Assembly (NCBI GenBank): GCA_964634605.1
Contig: CAZWLJ010000001.1
Location: forward strand, 62,001 to 126,000
Direction of reading: 5' to 3'
DNA: 64,000 bases
From: UPXZ01 sp964634605
GTDB lineage: Bacteria; Bacteroidota; Bacteroidia; Bacteroidales; Paludibacteraceae
In this document: positions 24,911-32,429 of the stretch, piece after piece
Position numbering within the stretch: position 1 is the stretch's first letter
Layout of the letters: the number at the start of each line of letters is the position of its first letter
Made by a program: the position numbers and the translations under genes
The notes under the pieces: generated by a model
Told to the model about the DNA's origin: nothing
The model's input: the letters and a program-made list of their open reading frames with translations, nothing else
Databases searched by the model: none

Positions 24911-25621
24911 ATGAAACTTGAGGTGTGCTTTTCGCCCGTACTTTATCCTTTCTACGCTGACGATAACCAGATTGTAATTATCGTTGATATTTTCAGGGCT
25001 ACTACCAGCATTTGTACGGCATTTTTCAACGGAGCAACTGCCGTGAGAACCGTATCATCCATCGAAGAAGCCATGGAGTACAAGTCAAAAGGCTTTTCGG
25101 TGGCTGCCGAAAGAAATGTGAAGAAATGCGATTTTGCCGATTTTGGAAATTCTCCGTTTGACTTCACACCCAACAAAGTTTCCGGCAAAGAAATCGTTTT
25201 CACAACTACAAACGGAACAAGGGCTGTAGAAATGGCCATGAATGCCAGTGAAATACTCATCGGAGCTTTTTCAAATATTTCGGTTCTGACCGGTTATTGC
25301 TTGTCGGGTGGTAAAAACATCATGATACTTTGCTCCGGATGGAATAGCCGGTTTTGCATAGAAGACACGCTTTTTGCAGGTGCACTTGCTGAAAGATTGA
25401 TAAATAACGGGAAATACAGCGAAAAATCCGATTCGGTTCATGCTGCAATTGAAATCTGGAAGATTGGAAAAAAGAATCTAAAAACCTATATTTGCAGTTC
25501 AGAACATTACGAAAGGCTGAAACTGAACGGGCTTGAAAATTCTGTTGATTACTGCATCACAGATGATTCAGCACCCGTTTTGCCAAAGTATTCAAAAGCC
25601 CGGCAAATATTTCTGCTATGA
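24911..25621 (+). CDS. 2-phosphosulfolactate phosphatase family protein (ComB)
   Basis: Starting from the ATG at 24911 the protein has 236 residues. A TTG three codons upstream is possible. ComB features are VIIVDIFRATTSICTAF, AAERNVKKCDFADFGNSP and VFTTTNGTRAVEMA, followed by CSGWNSRFCIEDTLFAGAL. ComB removes phosphate from phosphosulfolactate in coenzyme M synthesis in methanogens. Bacteroidetes do not make coenzyme M, so the substrate here may differ, for example in a sulfonolipid or sulfolactate route. No other sulfolactate genes are nearby. Confidence 0.85.
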   Translation: MKLEVCFSPVLYPFYADDNQIVIIVDIFRATTSICTAFFNGATAVRTVSSIEEAMEYKSKGFSVAAERNVKKCDFADFGNSPFDFTPNKVSGKEIVFTTTNGTRAVEMAMNASEILIGAFSNISVLTGYCLSGGKNIMILCSGWNSRFCIEDTLFAGALAERLINNGKYSEKSDSVHAAIEIWKIGKKNLKTYICSSEHYERLKLNGLENSVDYCITDDSAPVLPKYSKARQIFLL

Positions 25622-25668
25622 TTAAAAATCCTGTTATCAGTCAATTATTTTTAAAAAATACAATTATC

Positions 25669-26751
25669 ATGAGAATCAACACATTCTTTTTAGCAGGTAT
25701 GATGCTGCTCGGTATTTCGTGCGGTAAAGCATCCGGTACGGGGAAAGATGAAGCAGCCACCCCTGTATTTTCAAAAGGAGCAGATATCGGCTGGCTTCAG
25801 CAAATGGAAGCTACAGGATATAAATTTTATAACAAAGACGGCAAAGAAGAAGATTGCCTGAAAATACTGAAAAGTTACGGAATAAATGCTGTACGTCTCC
25901 GCACATGGGTTGATCCTTCGGACAATCCGCACAGCGGACATTGCAGCAGGGACGAAACAGTGGCTATGGCTGTAAGAGCAAAAAAAGAAGATATGCAGGT
26001 GATGATTAACTTCCACTACAGCGACAGCTGGGCTGATCCGGCAAAACAGGTGAAACCCAAAGCCTGGGCAAATCTCAATTTTACCGAACTCAAAAAAGCA
26101 CTGCACGATTATACGATGGATGTAATGACTGCCCTCAAAAAAGCAGGAATAAAACCGGAATGGGTACAGGTTGGAAATGAAATAACCCCCGGACTCCTTT
26201 TGCCTGAAGGAAATTCAGAAACCAACTTTGCGCAGTTGGTACAGTTGCTTAATGAAGGTTACGATGCCGTAAAAGCCGTAAGCCCGGAATCAAAAGTAAT
26301 ACTGCATGTAGACCAGGGAAACAACAGCAAACGTTTCCGCTGGTGGTTTGATAACGCCACAAAATTTCAGGCAAAATACGATATCATAGGTATGTCATAC
26401 TACCCCTACTGGCTCGAGGGAAACCCGGATTATACCCTGTCTATCGATTCGCTGGGCAGAAATCTGAATGACATGGCAGTACGTTATGGCAAGGAAGTGA
26501 TGGTAGTGGAAGTTGGTGGTGAGGAGGGACAAGACAGCAGATTAACGGCTGAGCAAAACGCTGTAAAATTGCAAAATACCCACGATATGGTGAGAGCAAC
26601 CATAAAGAAAGTGCGCGAAGTACCTGATAACAAGGGATTGGGCGTATTCTACTGGGAGCCGCAGGGCGCCCGTTCGTGGAGTCATTACGCACTGAGTGCG
26701 TGGGGAAATGACGGCAAGCCAACCAGGATAATGGAAGCATTTCTGGAATAA
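25669..26751 (+). CDS. Arabinogalactan endo-beta-1,4-galactanase lipoprotein (GH53)
   Basis: I chose the ATG at 25669, which begins a lipoprotein signal with C18 in LLGISC; the frame is open 17 codons upstream to a start overlapping the ComB stop. The 360-residue mature region is one GH53 TIM barrel: KGADIGWLQQMEATG, VRLRTWVDPS, acid/base E171 in WVQVGNEITPG and nucleophile E281 in VMVVEVGGE. GH53 enzymes cut beta-1,4-galactan of pectin side chains. No SusC/SusD pair is adjacent, so it is not in an evident polysaccharide-utilisation locus. Confidence 0.92.
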   Translation: MRINTFFLAGMMLLGISCGKASGTGKDEAATPVFSKGADIGWLQQMEATGYKFYNKDGKEEDCLKILKSYGINAVRLRTWVDPSDNPHSGHCSRDETVAMAVRAKKEDMQVMINFHYSDSWADPAKQVKPKAWANLNFTELKKALHDYTMDVMTALKKAGIKPEWVQVGNEITPGLLLPEGNSETNFAQLVQLLNEGYDAVKAVSPESKVILHVDQGNNSKRFRWWFDNATKFQAKYDIIGMSYYPYWLEGNPDYTLSIDSLGRNLNDMAVRYGKEVMVVEVGGEEGQDSRLTAEQNAVKLQNTHDMVRATIKKVREVPDNKGLGVFYWEPQGARSWSHYALSAWGNDGKPTRIMEAFLE

Positions 26752-26842
26752 AAAAATGCTGAAAAAGTGAACAAAATATCATTTCAGCTTGTTTTACGTG
26801 CAATAATTCTGACAGAAAATTTTAAACTTAAAAATATAAAAA

Positions 26843-26847
26843 GGAGA
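26843..26847 (+). promoter_or_regulatory. Strong Shine-Dalgarno site before ferritin
   Basis: AAAAAGGAGACC lies about nine bases ahead of the ferritin ATG. It is a good match to the anti-SD sequence, in contrast to most genes in this window, which have AT-rich leaders without an SD. Confidence 0.6.
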
Positions 26848-26855
26848 CCAAAACT

Positions 26856-27368
26856 ATGCTAAATCCAAAAATTGCAAAAATGCTCAATGAGCAGGTAAAC
26901 AAAGAATTGCATTCATCCTATATCTACCTTGATATGGCTAATTATTATTACGATAACAACCTGAACGGCTTCGGAAACTGGTTTGATGTACAGACAGAGG
27001 AAGAAAAAGCTCACGGATTGTTATTCATCAAGTACCTCAGAAATAACGGAGAAAAAATAACACTCGAGGCTATCGATGCTCCGGCTTTCGATTTTAAGAA
27101 TTTCAAGGAACCACTTGATGCGGCACTCGAACACGAGCATTACATAACCAATTCGATTAACGATATCTATGCCGAAGCATACTTGCTGAAGGACTTCCGT
27201 ACCATGCAATTTCTCGACTGGTTTGTGAAGGAACAGGGTGAAGAAGAACAAAATACCGATGACTTGTGTAAACGATTCGATTTATTCGGCACCGATGCCA
27301 AAGGATTGTATCTGCTTGACAATGAACTGGCATCACGCGTTTTCACAGCGCCTTCGCTGACACTTTAA
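26856..27368 (+). CDS. ftnA: Bacterial non-heme ferritin
   Basis: This 170-residue four-helix protein oxidises and stores iron in a 24-subunit shell. Ferroxidase ligands are visible: E17 in VNKELHSSY, E50 and H53 in TEEEKAHG, and E94 and Q127-region residues in EHEHYIT and KEQGEEE. The length and the QTEEEKAHG motif match bacterial FtnA rather than heme bacterioferritin. A strong Shine-Dalgarno suggests high expression. It is followed by a terminator at 27396-27428 and is probably a single-gene unit. Confidence 0.95.
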   Translation: MLNPKIAKMLNEQVNKELHSSYIYLDMANYYYDNNLNGFGNWFDVQTEEEKAHGLLFIKYLRNNGEKITLEAIDAPAFDFKNFKEPLDAALEHEHYITNSINDIYAEAYLLKDFRTMQFLDWFVKEQGEEEQNTDDLCKRFDLFGTDAKGLYLLDNELASRVFTAPSLTL

Positions 27369-27395
27369 AAAAGTTTAATAACAAATTATAGCAGT

Positions 27396-27428
27396 AAAGT
27401 CCTTGCCTACAAAACAAGGACTTTTTTT
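27396..27428 (+). terminator. Terminator after ferritin
   Basis: AAAGTCCTTG pairs perfectly with CAAGGACTTT around a 9-base loop, followed by a T-run. It ends about 15 bases before the start codon of the dioxygenase gene. Confidence 0.85.
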
Positions 27429-27442
27429 AATTAAAACATCAC

Positions 27443-28240
27443 ATGATCATGAGCGATAATACCCGTAAAATGCCAGTTCTTTTTGTCGGACACGGAAGTC
27501 CGATGAACGCCATCGAAACCAACGACTATACAGCAACATGGCGAAAACTTGGTGAAAACATTCCCACGCCCAGGTTAATCCTTTGTATATCTGCACATTG
27601 GGAAACGCGGGGAACTCACATCACTGCCATGCCCAATCCCAAAACCATTCACGATTTTGGAGGATTTCCCAAAGAACTGTATGAAGTGCAATATCCTGCT
27701 CCGGGTTTTCCTTTATTTGCCGAAGAAATCAGGGACAGGAATCCGAATCTTAATATCGGACTTGATACGAAAGAATGGGGATTTGACCACGGCAGCTGGT
27801 CGGTTATCAAACACATATACCCCAATGCGGACATCCCGATGATTCAGCTGAGTATCGATCATTTTGCAGGTTTTGAGGAGCATTATAACATTGCCCGGCA
27901 AATGAGTTACCTGCGCGAACAGGGAGTATTGATTATCGGAAGCGGGAATATCGTTCACAATCTGAGAGCAGTTGACTGGCACCAGCGGGTGGAAGGGTAC
28001 GACTGGGCGATGGAGGTAAGAAATAATGTAAATCAATGGCTCTCTGAAAAGAAACACGATGAACTTATCGGCATAACCCGACTCGGAGGAAATTTCCGGA
28101 TGGCAATCCCTACCTCCGAGCATTACATTCCACTGCTTTATGCCGTCGGCATGCAGAATGAAAATGATAAATTAAGTTTTTTCAATGATAAGCTGACCAT
28201 GGGTTCGATTTCGATGACCGGAATAATGCTGAACAATTAA
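27443..28240 (+). CDS. ygiD: DODA-type extradiol dioxygenase (YgiD family)
   Basis: This 265-residue class III extradiol dioxygenase fold has the expected metal ligands: a His in LFVGHGSPMNAI (H17), a His in CISAHWETRG and a third in SGNIVHNLRAVDW. FDHGSWSVIKHIYP is typical of the YgiD/4,5-DOPA dioxygenase family. It opens catecholic rings such as DOPA; the physiological substrate in bacteria is unclear. The ATG at 27449 is an equally possible start. There is almost no room for a promoter between it and the ferritin terminator. Confidence 0.9.
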   Translation: MIMSDNTRKMPVLFVGHGSPMNAIETNDYTATWRKLGENIPTPRLILCISAHWETRGTHITAMPNPKTIHDFGGFPKELYEVQYPAPGFPLFAEEIRDRNPNLNIGLDTKEWGFDHGSWSVIKHIYPNADIPMIQLSIDHFAGFEEHYNIARQMSYLREQGVLIIGSGNIVHNLRAVDWHQRVEGYDWAMEVRNNVNQWLSEKKHDELIGITRLGGNFRMAIPTSEHYIPLLYAVGMQNENDKLSFFNDKLTMGSISMTGIMLNN

Positions 28241-28289
28241 AAAAAAGGATTTCAGTAAATATTTAAACTCCTGCACCGGAAAAAAGCAT

Positions 28290-28297
28290 TATATTTG
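28290..28297 (+). promoter_or_regulatory. -7 box of the PEGA/SHOCT lipoprotein gene
   Basis: TATATTTG matches TAnnTTTG exactly, about 25 bases upstream of the ATG. No -33 TTTG is visible. Confidence 0.5.
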
Positions 28298-28322
28298 CCT
28301 GGTAATCTCTAAAAAAAATGAA

Positions 28323-28856
28323 ATGAATAAATTTTCCGGTTTTACAAAATCAGTATCAATCATTCTGGCATTTTCGGTGCTGATGAGCAGTTGTGTAAGT
28401 TCAACGATGATTGAAACAATTCCTGAAGGAGCCACACTGTACCTTGATGGCGAAAAAGCAGGCAAAACACCTTATCTGCACCGCGACACCAAAATAGCAG
28501 GCAGTACAACAGATGTTCGCATTGAGATGGAAGGTTACCGGTCATTCCGCACTACACTCCAGCGAAACGAAGAAGCTGATGCCGGAGCAATAGTTGCCGG
28601 AGTATTTACGCTCATCCCGTTTCTCTGGCTGATGAAGTACAAACCTGTTCATACGTATGAACTTACACCTCTCTATTTCGAGCCAAAAACCTATGAAACG
28701 CCCTTACAGACTGCGACACCACTACCCTCTCAACAACAGGGAACTGTAAAATCGAAGGCAGAAAGACTTACAGAACTTAAAAAACTGTATGAAGAAAAAC
28801 TGATAACAACTGAAGATTACGAGAAACAAAAACAGAAGATTCTGGATGAAATATAA
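28323..28856 (+). CDS. PEGA- and SHOCT-domain lipoprotein
   Basis: The 177-residue protein has a lipoprotein signal with C24 in LMSSCVSS. A PEGA domain follows at about 28-80: SSTMIETIPEGATLYLDGEK, then GKTPYLHRDTKI and VRIEMEGYRSFRTTL. A hydrophobic segment at about 90-105 comes next, then a Gln/Pro-rich linker and a C-terminal SHOCT motif (LTELKKLYEEKLITTEDYE). PEGA domains are found in surface-layer-linked lipoproteins, and SHOCT motifs mediate oligomerisation. Function unknown. It has its own promoter and terminator. Confidence 0.85.
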   Translation: MNKFSGFTKSVSIILAFSVLMSSCVSSTMIETIPEGATLYLDGEKAGKTPYLHRDTKIAGSTTDVRIEMEGYRSFRTTLQRNEEADAGAIVAGVFTLIPFLWLMKYKPVHTYELTPLYFEPKTYETPLQTATPLPSQQQGTVKSKAERLTELKKLYEEKLITTEDYEKQKQKILDEI

Positions 28857-28874
28857 TGAACATGATTTGCATGT

Positions 28875-28908
28875 ACAAAACCTCTCAATTCAGTTGTGAG
28901 GTTTTTTG
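28875..28908 (+). terminator. Terminator of the PEGA/SHOCT gene
   Basis: ACAAAACCTC pairs with GAGGTTTTTTGT, with an internal mismatch and a short loop, followed by T-rich sequence, just after the stop codon. Confidence 0.75.
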
Positions 28909-29010
28909 TTTTTAATGGCAAATGATTTTTATATGAAAAGTTTATGAACATTTTTAACATCATGTTGTTAGAATTTTTAGTAAAAAAACAATTTAAAATA
29001 TTCTGATATT

Positions 29011-31266
29011 ATGGTTTTCGATATTGACATGATTCGTGAAGTATACTCCGGGCTACCCGAAAGAGTAAAATATGCGAAAGAGAAATTAGGCCGTCCCCTG
29101 ACTTTAACTGAAAAAATCCTTTTTTCACATCTTTCGCCCGAAATTCCGGTTGAGAATTACAAACGTGCCGAAGATTATGTTGATTTTGCACCTGACCGCG
29201 TAGCCATGCAGGATGCAACAGCACAAATGGCATTACTGCAATTGATGAATTCGGGCAGAAAAAGTGTGGCTGTACCATCAACCGTACATTGCGACCACCT
29301 GATACAAGCATACAAAAATGCTGAAACCGACCTGAACACAGCCAATATCAGCAACCGGGAAGTATATGATTTTCTGAAAGATGTATCCAATAAATTTGGC
29401 ATCGGATTCTGGAAACCGGGAGCCGGTATTATTCACCAGGTTGTACTTGAAAACTATGCATTCCCCGGCGGAATGATGGTAGGAACTGACTCACACACTC
29501 CTAATGCGGGCGGACTCGGCATGATTGCCATTGGAGTAGGTGGAGCTGATGCAGTGGACGTAATGGCAGGACTTCCCTGGGAACTGAAAATGCCAAGAAT
29601 CATTGGTGTAAAACTTACCGGAAAACTATCCGGATGGGCATCGCCTAAAGATGTGATACTAAAACTTGCCGGAATCCTCACAGTTAAAGGGGGTACCAAT
29701 GCCATTATTGAATACTTTGGTGATGGCACAGCATCACTTTCTGCCACAGGAAAAGGCACCATCTGCAACATGGGAGCTGAAGTAGGCGCCACAACTTCCA
29801 TTTTCCCGTTTGACGAAAAATCTGCTGCTTACCTGGAAGGAACCGGCAGAAAAGAAGTGGCAGATGAAGCCCGCAGAATTATTGCATACCTTCAGGCCGA
29901 CCCGGAAACAGCTGAAAATCCCGACAAATATTACGACCGTGTTATTGAAATAAATCTGTCGGAACTTGAACCGCACATAAACGGACCATTTACTCCCGAT
30001 GCTGCTTATACGCTTTCTGAATTTGCCGCAGTAGTAAAAGAAAAAGGCTATCCGCAAAAAATGGAAGTGGGTTTGATTGGTTCGTGCACCAACTCATCAT
30101 ACGAAGATCTGACCCGCGCAGCTCATATAGTACGCCGGGCAAAAGAAGACAGTCTGGATGTGAAAGCACAATTTATCATCAATCCGGGCTCGGAGCAGGT
30201 GCGCTATACGGCCGAACGAGACGGAATTCTGAGAGATTTCGAAGATGCAGGAGCTGTGATTATGGCAAATGCCTGCGGTCCCTGTATCGGGCAGTGGAAA
30301 CGTGACGACGATGAAAAAGATCGTCCGAATTCAATTATCACTTCGTTCAACCGGAATTTTGCCAAACGAAACGACGGTAATCCAAATACGCATGCTTTTG
30401 TAGCATCGCCTGAAGTAGTGGCTGCTCTGACCATTGCTGGTGATCTGACTTTCAATCCGCTGAAAGATACACTTACAAACGATAAAGGTTTGCAGGTAAA
30501 ACTCGCCGAGCCTGAAGGATTTGAAATGCCCCCGAAAGGTTATGCCGTGGAAGATGCAGGTTATCAGGCACCCATGGCCGATGGCAGTAGCATTGAAGTT
30601 AGTATTGATCCGGCATCCGGCCGTTTGCAGAAGTTGATGCCATTCAATGCATGGAACGGTCAGGATTACAGCGAATTACCCCTGCTTATCAAAGCCCGCG
30701 GAAAATGCACTACCGACCACATTTCAATGGCTGGTCCGTGGCTTCGTTTCAGGGGACACCTGGATAATATCTCCGACAATATGCTCATCGGGGCTGTAAA
30801 TGCATTCAATGAAAAAACCAACTCCGTGCTCGATCCTTCAACCGGTGAATACTCGTCAGTTCCGGCACTTGCCCGCAAGTACAAAGCCGATGGAATAGGC
30901 TCCGTGGTTGTAGCTGAAGAAAACTACGGGGAAGGAAGCAGCCGCGAACATGCTGCCATGGAACCTCGTCATCTCAACGTGAAAGCGATTCTGGTAAAAT
31001 CATTTGCCCGCATTCATGAAACAAACCTCAAGAAACAGGGAATGCTGGCTCTTACATTTGTGAATAAAGACGACTACAACAAAGTGCTTGAAGATGATAA
31101 AATCAGCATTTCCGGTTTAACTAAATTTACTCCCGGAAAAAATCTGATTGTAGTGCTCCATCACGCAGATGGTTCTACCGACAGTTTTGAGGTGGCTCAC
31201 ACCTACAACGAACAACAGATAGAATGGTTCAAAGCCGGTAGCGCTCTGAATTCGATGAAGAAATAA
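29011..31266 (+). CDS. acn: Aconitate hydratase
   Basis: This 751-residue enzyme converts citrate to isocitrate through cis-aconitate in the TCA cycle. The three cysteines that hold the 4Fe-4S cluster are C359 in GLIGSCTNSSYED, and C422 and C425 in NACGPCIGQW. The substrate-binding MVGTDSHTPNAGGLG stretch (about 156-170) and the C-terminal swivelling domain with YGEGSSREHAAMEPRHLN are present. The length matches the mitochondrial-type enzyme, not AcnA. The ATG six codons downstream is another possible start. A strong terminator follows. Confidence 0.97.
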   Translation: MVFDIDMIREVYSGLPERVKYAKEKLGRPLTLTEKILFSHLSPEIPVENYKRAEDYVDFAPDRVAMQDATAQMALLQLMNSGRKSVAVPSTVHCDHLIQAYKNAETDLNTANISNREVYDFLKDVSNKFGIGFWKPGAGIIHQVVLENYAFPGGMMVGTDSHTPNAGGLGMIAIGVGGADAVDVMAGLPWELKMPRIIGVKLTGKLSGWASPKDVILKLAGILTVKGGTNAIIEYFGDGTASLSATGKGTICNMGAEVGATTSIFPFDEKSAAYLEGTGRKEVADEARRIIAYLQADPETAENPDKYYDRVIEINLSELEPHINGPFTPDAAYTLSEFAAVVKEKGYPQKMEVGLIGSCTNSSYEDLTRAAHIVRRAKEDSLDVKAQFIINPGSEQVRYTAERDGILRDFEDAGAVIMANACGPCIGQWKRDDDEKDRPNSIITSFNRNFAKRNDGNPNTHAFVASPEVVAALTIAGDLTFNPLKDTLTNDKGLQVKLAEPEGFEMPPKGYAVEDAGYQAPMADGSSIEVSIDPASGRLQKLMPFNAWNGQDYSELPLLIKARGKCTTDHISMAGPWLRFRGHLDNISDNMLIGAVNAFNEKTNSVLDPSTGEYSSVPALARKYKADGIGSVVVAEENYGEGSSREHAAMEPRHLNVKAILVKSFARIHETNLKKQGMLALTFVNKDDYNKVLEDDKISISGLTKFTPGKNLIVVLHHADGSTDSFEVAHTYNEQQIEWFKAGSALNSMKK

Positions 31267-31298
31267 TTTTAAATAAGGAATTCCGGTTCCGGAAATTA

Positions 31299-31338
31299 AT
31301 CTCTGCCGAAGCAGTAACTCCGGCAGAGATTTTTTTTT
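31299..31338 (+). terminator. Terminator after aconitase
   Basis: ATCTCTGCCG pairs perfectly with CGGCAGAGAT around a 12-base loop, followed by eight T. The stop codon of the convergent tonB-like gene lies immediately beyond. Confidence 0.9.
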
Positions 31339-31342
31339 GTAC

Positions 31343-32179
31343 TTACTGCAACCTAAACTGAACAGGAAGGGTGTATCTTACTCTTACAGGATTTCCACCT
31401 TGTCTGCCCGGGATCCATTTCGGCATGGATTTTATCACACGCAGCGCTTCCTTGTCGATACTCGTATCTACTCCGCGAATAATCCGGATGTCTCCGATTT
31501 CTCCGTTTTTTTCAACAACAAACTGCAATGTAACCCGTCCCTGAATTCTGTTTTCGATAGCTATGACAGGATAAACAATGTTTTTGCCAAGCCATTCATA
31601 CATTGCAGACTCGCCACCAGGGAATGAAGGTACCTGCTCTACAATTCCTTCCCAAATCTTATTATCCTCCACCGGATCTTCTACTATCAGCTTATTTTGC
31701 TGAAGATCAGCCGGATCAATCCCGAGTCCGTCAGTACGCCCGTTTTCATTGTCTACGATTGATATAATTGCATCTTTATCCCTGAGCACATCATCCACAG
31801 ATTTCATTTCCTGTTCTTCCTTTACTAACTCATCCTTTTCAATTCTTGGAACCTGATAATTAATCGTTTTCGCCAAGTCAACCGGTGGAGGTGCTTCAAT
31901 CTTATGTTCAATGATTTCTTCGGGAGGTGGAGGAGGTTCTTTCAGGTCGATAAATTCCACAACGGTTTTGTGTTCGTCTTTCAATACAGTTTCATTCACT
32001 TTCTTAGCCAGCGTTAGTCCTGAAAATAAAACAATAGCAAAAGCCAGTGTGAAAAGGAACGCTAACAAGTGTCTTTTGGAGGACTGCTGACGGAGTGTAT
32101 ATGCTCCATAGCTTTTATTTCTCCCTTCAAAAATGAGATCAATCCATTCCTGGGACGTTAAATCAATGTTCTTTGCCAT
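31343..32179 (-). CDS. TonB-family energy transducer
   Basis: The 278-residue protein has a cytoplasmic N-terminus, one membrane helix (about 36-57, HLLAFLFTLAFAIVLFSGLT), a Pro/Glu-rich periplasmic spacer with EPPPPPEE and EAPPPVD, and a C-terminal TonB domain (about 190-278). The domain shows VPSFPGGESAMYEWLGKNI, RIQGRVTLQFVV and MPKWIPGRQGGNPVRVRY. It couples the proton motive force via ExbB/ExbD to outer-membrane receptors. The exb genes are not present. Its promoter box is at 32255-32262. Confidence 0.93.
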   Translation of the reverse strand: MAKNIDLTSQEWIDLIFEGRNKSYGAYTLRQQSSKRHLLAFLFTLAFAIVLFSGLTLAKKVNETVLKDEHKTVVEFIDLKEPPPPPEEIIEHKIEAPPPVDLAKTINYQVPRIEKDELVKEEQEMKSVDDVLRDKDAIISIVDNENGRTDGLGIDPADLQQNKLIVEDPVEDNKIWEGIVEQVPSFPGGESAMYEWLGKNIVYPVIAIENRIQGRVTLQFVVEKNGEIGDIRIIRGVDTSIDKEALRVIKSMPKWIPGRQGGNPVRVRYTLPVQFRLQ

Positions 32180-32254
32180 TTTGCTTTTAATTTTTTACTA
32201 ATTAATACTAAATCAGAAAAAACATAAATTTAGTGCACTCATTTATGTACACTG

Positions 32255-32285
32255 CAAAACTAAGGCAAATGAAAAGCGAATGCAA
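32255..32285 (-). promoter_or_regulatory. Promoter of the TonB-family gene
   Basis: The minus strand reads TAGTTTTG (32255-32262, exact TAnnTTTG) with TTG at 32283-32285, 20 bases upstream, as a -33-like element. The leader is about 70 bases. Confidence 0.5.
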
Positions 32286-32429
32286 TAGTTTTGCATCCGC
32301 CAGCAAAAAGTTAACGCTAAAAACAACCTATTCTTCTATTTGTCAGCACATTACACAAAATCAATTAACGGCTCAAAATAAGAATATTTGAAAAGGATAA
32401 ATAAATCACATACCAGGAAAGTTGAAAAA

